Assembly (NCBI GenBank): GCA_037953745.1
Contig: JBAKBP010004277.1
Coordinates: 1-64,000 of the forward strand
Direction of reading: 5' to 3'
Origin: Lithodes maja
Lineage: Eukaryota > Arthropoda > Malacostraca > Decapoda > Lithodidae
Length of the DNA stretch: 64,000 nt
This document shows positions 54,407 through 64,000 of this stretch, one piece after another (the stretch's first letter is position 1; every line of letters starts with the position of its first letter). Both the position numbers and the translations under genes were made by a program. The notes below the pieces were generated by a model. That model worked only from the letters and a program-made list of their open reading frames with translations, was not told where the DNA came from and did not search any database.

Positions 54407-55033
54407 CCCGGGAGCTGCTGGGAGACTCTTAAGAGTTCCCCCGGCGGACTGCGGGAAGACTCTTGAGAGTAAGTAAAATAAAAAATCAACTTTTGACATC
54501 GAAAAAAAAAAATATATATTTTTATTTTTTTATTTTTTTATTTTTTTTTGGCCCCTGGGCCATGCAAAATCTCAGTCCTCTACCTCCCCTCCTTCCCCAC
54601 TTCCCTCCTCTCCTTCAGTTATCACCTATTTTCCCTATTATTCCCTTATTCTGAGGTATATTTTCGTGCTAACATTAGCGAGTTGCAAGCAGGGTGTTGT
54701 CATCACTGATGGCAAGCGAGTGCAAGAGAGAGAGAGAGAGTATCGATCGACTGTGTCTCAGTGGCCTTGGGGGGAAATTGGCGGGAAAGCAGTTTGCCTC
54801 ACCCATACATTATACAACTCGCGGGCTATATCTCCGATTTTGACCATCCAAACGCTGTTTTCACTCGTTTTATTGTTGTTTCAGGTTAATACCTTTATAA
54901 TCAACCCATAATAGGCGCATATGGATAATTATTAATGCTATTAATGGTACAATGAAGATTTTAGTGACGGAAACGCCTCAAATATGTCAGCACAGGGGGA
55001 CGTTTTCAATTACCCCCATGCGCACTTGTTAGG
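54407..55033 (-). mobile_element. piggyBac-like TTAA MITE, family B, copy 3 (inverted)
   Basis: 627 bp, TTAA at 54403-54406 and 55034-55037, reverse orientation relative to 53316-53945. It begins CCCGGGAGCTGC on the plus strand. The two copies form inverted arms of about 630 bp around the 460 bp spacer. Confidence 0.87.
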
Positions 55034-55037
55034 TTAA

Positions 55038-58000
55038 TGGTGTTTTAAATGCAATATATAGCATAATGCAGTCTTGTGGATTATAATAGGCCTATAATTG
55101 TGCTCACAGCTGTTTAGGATATAGGCCAATGTTTGTGATTATATATTCCTATTACAGACATTAGGCTATACGTAAATTCTAAAGTATTCGTTGTGGTTAA
55201 TTTCAATTGTTTAATGTGAGGAAATTAATTATTTATAGCCCATTCTCTTACCTCGTTAAATATTTAATGACCAAATACACAATGACTAAAAAATGTCAAG
55301 TTTAAGGATAATCACCCATGCTTTGGTTATGACCCACCCATACTATTGATAGCCTATAATATGGGTTTATTTTATTATAGTGCATACATAATACTCTGAT
55401 GTAAACCAACTCAATCCTATAGGCTACAATTCCAATATAATGTTACTGGTCGTTTTATATGAATATGTTATTTCATTGGTCACTACAATACATACTTTGT
55501 CAGTCCGAAATTACGTTTTCGCAGTTAATTTTGAATATCCTGATAGCGAATAAACATTTATAATTGATTTTAATGTGTTCATTCCTCTTACAGTCATTTA
55601 TGAATAGAAAATGTCTTTGTAAATGCCGTATTCAAATGTGTAGAATCAACCTGAGCAACGCTTGATGATCATATATAACTGCGAAAATGTAGTTTCGACC
55701 AGACTAGAGTCTGTATAGACTAGTATAGACTAGTATCGTATATATCATGGTAGAGTAATAGACTTATTATAGTAGAGGTAATGAGGTAAATATTTTCATA
55801 ACGAACAAACAATGAAAGGTAGCCTACTATCATTTGGTATGTTATATAACAGTGGCGATTCTGACATTAGTAAAGTGTGTAGGGAGGATTGCTTAGCCTA
55901 AAGTAAACTATCAATATTGAATACAGTACAGTAGCTGTGTGAAGTATGAAGACAAATCCCCTAGATTTTGTTCACCAGTATTAGTACCACATCCATTCAC
56001 TCGATGGCGTTGGTTGCAGCCTCAAATCGATGCCAGACTTGCTTTCCATGGTATCATTTATTTTAATGGGAGGCATAGGAAGTTTCCTATCTCCCTTATA
56101 CCTTCTCTGCTCTATACACAGTAGTTTATTCATGCGAATAATATAACCAATAATGGGTGTTTATAGTATAGGTCGTTAAATCATGGTATTGCTAGCGCCA
56201 ATATTATGTATATATCATTGAGATTAGGTTACTAACAATACAACACAAATAATGTAACTGAATATGGTATGGTTCATAGAAATGACAACGTGGTGTAACA
56301 TAACATTAGTTAAAACAAAATGTATGATATTAATATAATGTCAAGGAGCAATAGAAGGCAACAATTAAAGGATTACCTATAAGTGTTATGCCCTGTTTTT
56401 CTACAGGTTTAACTTGGGTAATGTGAGTTCTGAATGACTGGGTATAGAAGGCTGCATGCACAATACAAGGTATGAGGAATAGAGAACACAAAATAAACAC
56501 ACGGTAACACGACACAAGTTTACGTTTATTTAAGTAAAGAAATAAAGAGCATAGAAAGATAGTTATAATCGCACAAAACAAATGATAGAAGGGAACTGCT
56601 AGCATTAGCGGATCTGGATGGAGCCTAGTCTCCCACTTCCAACGTTCAGGTATATTCTTCTGATCACAGGTTTAATTAGCAAGTTTATATTTTACTGGAA
56701 GACCTCAATATATTTGTATAATTCAATGTCACTGATTTGACCTCTTGCTGGCTGGTCGCGTGCCCAAGTAGCAGCTCACAGTTAGGATTAGACACGCGTA
56801 TTGTAGAACACGGCAATCTCTAGTAACCTCATGGGGGTACTGAACTAAGTTTTATATTCTTGAGGCAGAAATACGTAGAACACAAATCAGTGGGCGACGT
56901 TAGATATCACTAGAGTTTTAATATCTGAATAAGGTAATTACGAGAGTCAAGGTCGCCTGTTAATTAAAGAGCACTGATCGCTTAGTACGTCCCAAATGGA
57001 ATGGTTAAATATGAATTGCACTGGACAAGGTCTTAGCCACTTTATAGAAAGTTAATAAGTGAGTATCAAGCTAGTACTATAACACTTAGTACTAGCAACA
57101 TGAATCTTGAATAGTATGGGTAGATCTGGTCCTGGTTATCTTGCTTCCGGTGATGTTGGGGGCTAACGACTGGTTCCTCGGCCGTCCAGATGGTCCAAAA
57201 TGTAGGAAGTTCTCAAGTCGGATCTCTTGATGATCGTTGCTGGCTACACACTTATATACCCACGAATTTGTGTGAAGGTTATAAGGTGCACGTTAGGACT
57301 TGTACATGGACAGATGCTTCTATCAGTCTTCTCTGCCACGGAGTCTGCCGGATCTGGAATCTCTCAACTCCGGAACAACACAAGGCAGAGCTAGAGGTAA
57401 ACTGCAGGGTAGTGACCACTGGTTGGTGTCTAGCTTTCAACTGATTTGACTGGGGGCGGGAGTTAGATTTATAGGCTCGGTTCTGGACCCTGTAGACAGT
57501 AGGGATCTCGAGTCTTATGAACTTAATTGAGCTCTCAATAGAAATGGAGACTAGGTAAGATGGTATTTACTGTTGTGGCACAGGGCTATAGGAAGCCTTT
57601 ATATTTTCATACAACTGAGCCTTAGTAAGAGGTACTATTTTGGCTATACTGGACGTATTTAGGGGAGAGAGACTGGATCTACTTTGCGAGGAGGATGGGG
57701 ACAGCTGTGATAGGAGCGTCTCTCTAGATTGTTCAATCTTCATTCTATGGTATAGCTGAGGTGCTAATTTAGTGATCAGAGCATGCAAGAAAGGTAAATG
57801 GTTTATTGTGAGTTAATAGAGGTTAGTAAAGGTGTTAGTCATTCATGGTTAGTTCATTGATAGGAAGAATTCCTGTGCTACCTGGCATTGACTCGAAAGT
57901 CAAAACAGGGGCCAGGTATACCTCCGCGGGGGTGGGGGTCTCCCTCCTCGGGTGGGCAAAAAGGGGGAGCTGGGCGCCCTCTCTCTGTGATCGTCGTCCG

Positions 58001-59169
58001 GCGGCTGTGGCTAGGGGCTTGCCATATCACCAGTGTTTGTAATAACCCTCTGTGTATGAGACAGATGTGGGTGTCTTTAATACCAAAACCGAAGGTGCCT
58101 TAGCTAGCTGGTTTTACTCGGCTGGTTGTTAATTGTAGGGTTTGCTGGATGTGGTGGAGACTGGGTTGCTAACTCTGCCACATTTATCTGGAAGTATGGC
58201 AATAGAAGTTAGTACTGGCGGGGCGGCTAGCCTCGCACCGACGACCATTGGGTGCAGGGTTGTGAATGTGTTGTAAGAGAATAGATAGCATGCAAGGGGC
58301 TAGTAAAGTTCTAATGTTGTTCTGGCCTACTAAGTGAAGGTAGGCTGGATAGGAGTATATATATAAAAGGTTGGAGAGCGTTAGCAACGGACAATTCAAG
58401 GATCTTCAAGAGGTATGAGAGAGAGGCTAGGTCGGACAAGAGTCGAGAAGCGCGGGAATTCTTAATGAGAGGGGGGGAGAGTTCAAGGGCTACAGGGAAA
58501 TTTTGCCCCTAAGGTCCCTGGGCGTGGGGGTGGCATTAGGCTACAATTGATATGGAAGTTTGAAAAAGGCAGTAGAATACGTTAGCCAAAATATGCTACC
58601 GGGGAATGCAACTATAGGGTGGTATATGAGTCTGGAAAAGATAGAGTTATGTGATCAGTCCGAGGGTTATGGATACTATTAGTTGGCCCTGGGAACTGCG
58701 TTTTCTATTAAATATAAATATAAATACCAACAACAGCGGCAGTTCGTAGGGGTACTTAGTTATTGTTTCGGGGTACTTATGACAGATACTGGTAACCAGG
58801 TTATCTTATACAATCTCTGGTTGGGGTAAGAGGTGTAATACACGAAGTAAATTGGCGTAGTGTGGGCTGTGGATACGAAGGAGGCAAGGGGAAGACGTAT
58901 GACAATTGTGGAAAGTAAATGGAAAAAGGTGACGGATAAACATACTTAACCTAAGGATTGCATACATAGATTTATGGGGCGATGGGTCTTCAGAAGCTTA
59001 GTCTGGCAAGACAAGATGTTAGGGAATGTTAATATTAATACTTAGTTACTAGAGGAACAATGCAAGGGGCGACTGAGCACGGGTTACATATATCTATACT
59101 CGTCATGGAAAATGATATACGAGGTCTAGGGACAATCATGGGTGTTTTAACTTCTAAAATATATAACAT
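55038..59169. other. 4.1 kb without recognisable genes
   Basis: I see no convincing coding region. A small imperfect inverted repeat (about 55503-55530 and 55677-55706, around TTACGTTTTCGCAGTTA) may be a MITE of about 200 bp. TAGACTAGTATAGACTAGTAT is a short tandem at 55717-55737. ORFs of 60-90 codons (for example 56330-56605 and 57567-57788 on the minus strand) lack family features. The 3' LTR of the minus-strand Gypsy element should lie somewhere here, but without its mate it cannot be delimited. Confidence 0.45.
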
Positions 59170-59998
59170 CTACTTCTCGGATGTAAGAACATACATAGAT
59201 ATAATTATGGCTGTCTGATGTGTTGGCATTGGCTCAACGTCGGGACAGGGCATGGGTGTTTTTAATATGAATGTATATTCCTGTTCATCATCTTTGTAGT
59301 TAGGAGTGTAGGACACGAGGGGGTTAGTGTACGTGAGGTGTGGAAAAATGGTCAGTTTAGAAAAGGTAAAAGGGTGCGGCCATGAGCTGCTTAGCCCTGC
59401 GGGCTTGGGCCTGTCTGAAATGGCTGGCTCGGTCAGCTGGTCCTTTCGTTCTGTGGACCTTTCTTCCGGGTGTTTCTGTGTGGTGTTCGCTCGTGGCTTC
59501 TGTGGTGGGCTTCTTGTTCTGGGGCATTTTACTTCCCTCTCCTTCATTATAGGCTCGTCCTCGAGCCTCAAGGGTGAAGTTAAAAGAAGCATAGTGATGG
59601 TGAGTCATTTTCAGGGTATTTAGAAAGTTCCACCAAACACGAGAGCGACGGTCAGGTTTCTTTTGCAGGTCAATGTATACCTGTAAGAATGTGTCCTCTG
59701 TGTTGTGGCGGGCAGCTGCCCGGGCTTGGTGTGGGTGTGGTACACGGGCCAAGTGTCCAGTGGGGGTCTTTACTTTAACCTTTCGTATGAATGGTTTGTA
59801 GCTTTCCCCCGTGGGGGTCGGAGTGAGGTGTGTGGGATTGACAGGAAATCTGTTTAGTGTGGTGAATGGGTTATTAACCGAAAGGGGATTCGTGCGTGAC
59901 AACAGAGCTGGGGATGAAGGGGGAATGTGAGTCTGGTTTTTATTTGGTTTTCTTGGGCGATGTTGTAGGTTGGGAATATATAGTGAGGCAATGCGCAC
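59170..59998 (-). pseudogene. Unidentified ORF3 in env position of Gypsy element
   Basis: A 213-codon ORF (59998-59357), with the trace continuing in another frame to 59170. It is Pro-, Arg- and Lys-rich, with SYKPFIRKVKVKTPTGHLARVP and WWNFLNTLKMTHHHYASFNF. No signal peptide, transmembrane helix or Cys-rich ectodomain is visible, so it does not look like an envelope protein. Its place after integrase and before the expected 3' LTR suggests an accessory ORF. I do not recognise the family. Confidence 0.45.
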
Positions 59999-60225
59999 AA
60001 TCGGTTTAGGTAAGGGGGGTGAAGGAGGTGTGTGGGAAGGAGGGGGTGTGTGTGTTGTGTGGCTTGGGTCCTTAGTGTCAGAACGGGGTGTTATTTTTGT
60101 ATCGCTGTCTTTAAATCTGATGGGTCTGTTGATTATTCTACCTCTGGCGGTCCTGGTGGGAAGGTAGATGTTTGTCGTGGGACTTGAGTCGCTCGACGAT
60201 GTTTTATAGTGAGGGGAAGTACGTT
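59999..60225. other. Gap between integrase tail and ORF3
   Basis: A 227 bp stretch; a G-rich plus strand reads as Pro-rich on the minus strand. It may belong to ORF3 in a different frame. Nothing firm. Confidence 0.3.
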
Positions 60226-62140
60226 TTATAGGTAATTGACATGCGGGGGTTTTCTCGGGGGTGATTTTGGGGGGGTTTTCTTAGGGGTTGGTTGGTTGGG
60301 GGTTCGGTGAGATGAGGAGGTTGGTCGGTGTGTGGGTGGGGTGGTGGGGATCGTGGAGGGGAAAGGGGCGGATGCGGGGGGGGCTAGACGGGTGGGTAAG
60401 GAGTGTAGATTTAAGTTGGAGGGTTGGGGGTAGGGGCGTGTGTCGTTTGATGAGGTTGGTGATTTGCTGGTGATTATTCGTCTTGTTTCCCTTTGTGGGG
60501 GAGAATTCGACAAAGACGAAGAAGAGGAGGAGGAGGAGGAGGGGGAGGAGGAGGAGGGTAGTGGTCTGGCAGCCCTACGGAACTTGGTTAGTAGGGTGTG
60601 TTTTCTGGAGGTTTTAAACGATGTTTGTCGTGGGCGTAAGTTGTAGCGTGAGGTTACTGAGGTAGATTGTGTGGTGCGGTTGGGGGTGTACTTGGTTTGG
60701 GGTGGGTGTGGTGGTTTTCTCACTGTGGTGCCTGGTGGAGGTATGTCAGGGCTAGACGGGAGGGTTTCTGTTGTGGTCGGGGTTGTGGGTGGAGGTTTTT
60801 GTACTTGGATAAGTTGGGGAGGAACTTGAATATCAGAAGTGAAGGAAGGTGTCATGGTGGAAGAGGGTGTGATATTGGGGGCTTGGGGTTTGTGGAGGTT
60901 AGTTGGGGGGGTATGGTGAGAAAAGATTTGTCGGTTCGGTGTTGGAGGGCTTAGGTCCTTAGGTGTTTGTATGGGAATATTTGTAGCCTGAGTGAGGGGG
61001 TGAGTAGGGATGTTTAATTTAGGGTCGGACATGTGGGGTGGGGTAATGTCTTGTGGCTTTAGAGGTTTAAACCCTCGGACGAATCTAGTTCGGAGCGTGC
61101 GAGTTACGCCGTGATAGTCGATGGTGACTTGAAAGGCATTTGGGACTTGTATTACGGTGTAGGGTCCGACATAGCGAGGGCCTAACTTGTTGGTGATAGG
61201 GAGGTTGGCTATCATTACGGTGTCATGGATGGCGAAAGGGTTTTTTTCATCGATGTTATCAGTTTTGGTGTCTTGACAGATCTGGGCGGTATGGAGGGTG
61301 TTTTGCAGATGTTGCAATGGGTCAATTGTGGAGGTGGTGGAGGGAAGGTGAGCGTGGTGGTGGAATGGCAGTAACAGGGGGGGTACACCGTAAACACGTT
61401 CATGAGGGGAAATACCGTCTTCCCGAGGACAGGTGTTCATACCCCACTGTATCATCTTTAGTTGTGATGGCCAGTCTGAGGTATTAAGAGCAATCATTCT
61501 TGTACGTAACTGGTTGTTGATGGTGCGATGGCTGCGTTCGCAGATAGCATTTCCTTGAGGCCAGTATGGGGATGAGTGTTTAATCTTGATACCGCATTGT
61601 TGGGTGAATGTTGCCAAACGTGTCCACTAAACTCGGGGGCATTGTCCGATAGAAGAGCAAGGGGAAGGCCGAATATAGGGAACACTTCGGTGGCAAGCAG
61701 TGTGGCGACTGTGGTGGCTGTGTGGTCTTTAACTGGGCAGGCTATTAGAAATTTTGAATATACGTCTACAAATGTGACGATATAGCGGTTGCCAGCGTAA
61801 GAAGGGAACGGGCCCATGATGTCGAGGGATAGGACTTGGAACGGTTTGTTGGCAGAAATGGTACCAGCTGGGCCTGGGGTGCGTGATCTATCCTTTCCCA
61901 ATAAACACGGTTTGCAGGATTCTGTCACTCGTTGTGCAATTTTGGAGGGGTTGGGGGTCCAGTATTGGTCTGTGAAGATCTTTAACATTTTCTTTTGTCC
62001 AAGGTGTATGCCGTTTCCCTCGTGGATGGCAATCATGTAGTCGTGGGCTATGGTGGGGTCCAAAATTATGTGACCAGTGTCTGTGGCAAGTTGATCTCCC
62101 CAGCGAGTCAGTCTCCTGAAGACGTTTAACGGTATTCAGG
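60226..62140 (-). pseudogene. Ty3/Gypsy integrase with long Pro/Thr/Ser tail
   Basis: Zinc domain with HEGNGIHLGQKKM (His-His) and CKPCLLGK (Cys-Cys). Core: LSLDIMGPFPSYAG (first Asp), LSDNAPEFSGHV (second Asp), and after a frame change near 61600 SPYWPQGNAICERSH (Glu). The C-terminal GPY/F module reads LGPRYVGPYTVIQV. About 300 residues of Pro, Thr and Ser-rich sequence follow to the stop near 60226, with a run of Ser (plus-strand GAGGAG tract at 60520-60555). Frame changes at about 62100 and 61600 make this copy defective. Confidence 0.85.
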
Positions 62141-64000
62141 GGGGTCTGATTCGTGCTTCCCAAGATTGAATTAGGGAGGGGGCTGGGGGGGCATTCTGTC
62201 GGGAGGTGGGGGTAGATACCAATTGAGTGTTTTGTAAGGCGGCTAGGTTGGTGGGGGGGTCTTTTGGTACTGGCAAACGTGACAGGGCGTCTGCATTAGT
62301 ATGGAGTTTGCCGGGACGATATTGTATGGTAAAGTCGTAGTCCTCTAGTGTCTCTCTCCAACGTACCAAAATGGCTGAGTTGGTTTCGCACCTACGCAGC
62401 CATTGTAAAGATTGATGGTCGGTAATTATTTCGAGTTTTGCGCCCAACACAAATGACCGGAAGTGGCTGAGTGCCCAAATGATCCCTGAGCACTCTCTCT
62501 TGGTGGCTGCGTAATTCTGTTGGGGTGGGGTGAGTGTGCAGCTGGCATACGCTATCACATGTTCCTTTCCATCTCTGAATTGAGATAATACTGCACCTAT
62601 GGCGTACAGAGATACGTCGGTATAAAGACGGAAAGGTTTCTGGTAGTCAGGGAAAACGACGATAGGGGCTTGGATTAGCTTTTGCTTCAAAGTGTTAAAC
62701 GCGAGGTCTCTTTCAGGTGTCCAGGCGAACGGGGTGTCTTTATGGGTAAGTTGGTGGAGGGGTCTGGCTATGGTGGCAAAGTAGGGGACGAAACGTCTGT
62801 AGTACGTGGCTAAACCTAGAAACGAACGTATTCCTTTAACCGTGGTGGGTGGGGTTTGGTTTTGTATGGCTTGAAGTTTCTTTGGGTCTGGCGCAATACC
62901 ATGTTCAGATATCACGTGTCCGAGAAAATCTACCTTATTCCGGGCAATCACGCACTTTGAGGGTTTTAATTTCAACCCGGCGGCTCGGATTCTTTGCAGG
63001 ACTTGTCTCAACCTGAGGAGGTGTTCTTCCCAGGTTGGAGAGTACACAATAATATCGTCCAGATAGGCTAGGCAGGTTTCCCAGGTTAGGCCATGTAATA
63101 CCGTTTCCATCAAACGGGAGAAAGTGGCGGGTCCGTTACAGAGGCCAAAAGGTAGGACGTTAAATTCATAGTGATGGCCACCACTAGTGGAAAATGCTGT
63201 TTTCTTTTGGTCCTCGGCCTTGATAGGCACTTGCCAATACCCTGCTTGCAAGTCGAGGGTAGTGAACCATTTGGATCCGTATAGGGAGTCAAGGGAATCG
63301 TCTATGCGGGGTAAGGGCGTAGCGTCTTTAATGGTTATGTCATTTAACCTCCTGTAATCGACGCAAAAACGGGTTGTCCCATCTTTCTTTTTTACTAAGA
63401 CAACAGGGGAAGACCAGGGGCTAATGGACGGGGTGGCAATCCCGGCCTCTAACATTTCCTGGACTTGGCGTTCCTCTTCCTGACGTTGTATGGGGTTCTT
63501 TCTACGGGATGGTTGTCGTATGGGGGGGCCTGTGGTGTTAATGATGTGTTGTTCTACATCCGTCTGTCCGATTTCGGTGGGTTGTTGGGCAAAGACGTCA
63601 CTGAATTCCAGCAGTAGGTTGTACATGCCGTTCTTTTGGTGGTCAGATAGTGTCTCAGGAAGAGGGGGCAATTGGAGGCTGGTAGGGGTGTCGTTACAAT
63701 GTATGGGGAGGTCATCGAAAGTTTCGAGGTCTCCTATAATGAGACCTTTCGGTAATGTCAGGGGTTCCTCTGAGATATTAGCCACGAGAATGTGGTTGAT
63801 ACGAGCGGGAATGATGGCGGGTTGTAAGAGGCAGCGATGGGGGTTGGGGGATGTGTTAGTGGGGGAAAATACCATGTGAGTTTGGGGTATGGGCCGCAGG
63901 TTCACCCATTTTTGATGGTGGGGGGGAATTTGGCATTTATCCTGAACTACCGCTGGGCTAATGATGGTGGGGGATTGACTGGCGAGCAGGTGCTTGGTAC
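62136..64000 (-). CDS. Ty3/Gypsy Pol: reverse transcriptase and RNase H
   Basis: Open frame entering from beyond 64000. The RT runs from the linker DHQKNGMYNLLLEFSDVFAQ through PWSSPVVLVKKKDGT, FCVDYRRLN, TTLDLQAGYWQVPI, VLPFGLCNGPATFSRLM and the catalytic CLAYLDDIIVYS. The connection ...IRSFLGLATYYRRFVP leads to RNase H, with LYTDVSLYAIGAVLSQ (catalytic Asp present), the Glu in ATKRECSGIIWAL and ITDHQSLQWL, ending in PGKLHTNADALSRLP. No lesion is visible in 620 codons. It makes element cDNA in virus-like particles. The frame breaks about 62136 before the integrase. Confidence 0.92.
   Translation of the reverse strand, partial: TKHLLASQSPTIISPAVVQDKCQIPPHHQKWVNLRPIPQTHMVFSPTNTSPNPHRCLLQPAIIPARINHILVANISEEPLTLPKGLIIGDLETFDDLPIHCNDTPTSLQLPPLPETLSDHQKNGMYNLLLEFSDVFAQQPTEIGQTDVEQHIINTTGPPIRQPSRRKNPIQRQEEERQVQEMLEAGIATPSISPWSSPVVLVKKKDGTTRFCVDYRRLNDITIKDATPLPRIDDSLDSLYGSKWFTTLDLQAGYWQVPIKAEDQKKTAFSTSGGHHYEFNVLPFGLCNGPATFSRLMETVLHGLTWETCLAYLDDIIVYSPTWEEHLLRLRQVLQRIRAAGLKLKPSKCVIARNKVDFLGHVISEHGIAPDPKKLQAIQNQTPPTTVKGIRSFLGLATYYRRFVPYFATIARPLHQLTHKDTPFAWTPERDLAFNTLKQKLIQAPIVVFPDYQKPFRLYTDVSLYAIGAVLSQFRDGKEHVIAYASCTLTPPQQNYAATKRECSGIIWALSHFRSFVLGAKLEIITDHQSLQWLRRCETNSAILVRWRETLEDYDFTIQYRPGKLHTNADALSRLPVPKDPPTNLAALQNTQLVSTPTSRQNAPPAPSLIQSWEARIRPP

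Larger units (their letters stand above)
59170..64000 (-). mobile_element. Ty3/Gypsy LTR retrotransposon, minus strand, 5' part outside window
   Basis: Order on the minus strand: RT-RNase H (open to the window edge at 64000), integrase, Pro/Thr-rich integrase tail, then an unidentified ORF3. This is normal Gypsy order (RT before IN), unlike the element at 12802-20807. Gag, protease and the 5' LTR are beyond 64000; the 3' LTR was not found. Confidence 0.85.

Noticed and set aside
57567..57788. 73-codon Ser-rich minus-strand ORF
   Set aside because: No domain, no conserved neighbour and chance length in this composition.
1..64000. CRISPR arrays, rRNA, operons, bacterial signals
   Set aside because: No regular spacer array, rRNA-like stretch or prokaryotic gene organisation seen; content is eukaryotic TE sequence.

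Overview
The window is eukaryotic, and I see no gene that looks like a host gene. Almost all recognisable coding sequence comes from mobile elements: non-LTR retrotransposons of CR1-, Jockey- and RTE-like type, BEL/Pao and Ty3/Gypsy LTR retrotransposons, a Penelope-like fragment, piggyBac-like TTAA-targeting elements, and one large DNA transposon. A short TTAGG tract (38272-38303), the canonical arthropod telomere motif, and the general TE repertoire point to an arthropod. A decapod crustacean is my best guess, as inference only. Most reading frames are broken.

Layout. 1-4400: CR1-like element on the minus strand, with an SGNH-esterase ORF1 and an endonuclease/RT ORF2. 4537-6482: two foldback (inverted-repeat) elements. 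6597-33957: a tandem triplication of a unit of about 5.95 kb. Each unit holds a 3' fragment of a Jockey-like LINE, then the 5' half of a BEL/Pao element: leader, an extra SGNH-like ORF, gag and protease. The protease is cut by a 1.2 kb TTAA-type element (here called D). Unit-specific insertions decorate the copies: a TTAA element of family A and a complete 8.0 kb Gmr1-type Gypsy element (12802-20807) in unit 1, a 227 bp MITE (E) in unit 2, and a TTAA element of family B in unit 3. Unit 3 runs on through a family C element into BEL/Pao pol (34361-36505). 36480-42430: a Jockey element on the minus strand, interrupted by a CR1 fragment that is itself interrupted by an RTE-like LINE with a 13 bp target duplication.

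42625-50261 is the most interesting object. It is a 7.6 kb element with 440 bp terminal inverted repeats, a 3 bp TCA target duplication and a single very long, decayed gene. The encoded protein has two N-terminal zinc-binding-like modules and a C-terminal region with FEN1/XPG-like nuclease motifs, which makes it Academ-like. A 2.2 kb piggyBac-like element sits in its first exon at a TTAA, and the reading frame is continuous across the empty site.

50625-55033: a Penelope-like GIY-YIG fragment, a 0.54 kb foldback MITE and two oppositely oriented family B TTAA elements. 55038-59169 holds little that I recognise. 59170-64000: a Ty3/Gypsy element on the minus strand (RT-RNase H-integrase, open to the window edge) with an unidentified ORF in the env position.

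The genes do not form a cellular pathway. The window reads as a stratified record of insertions: nesting, shared nonsense codons and empty paralogous sites allow a relative order of events to be read directly.
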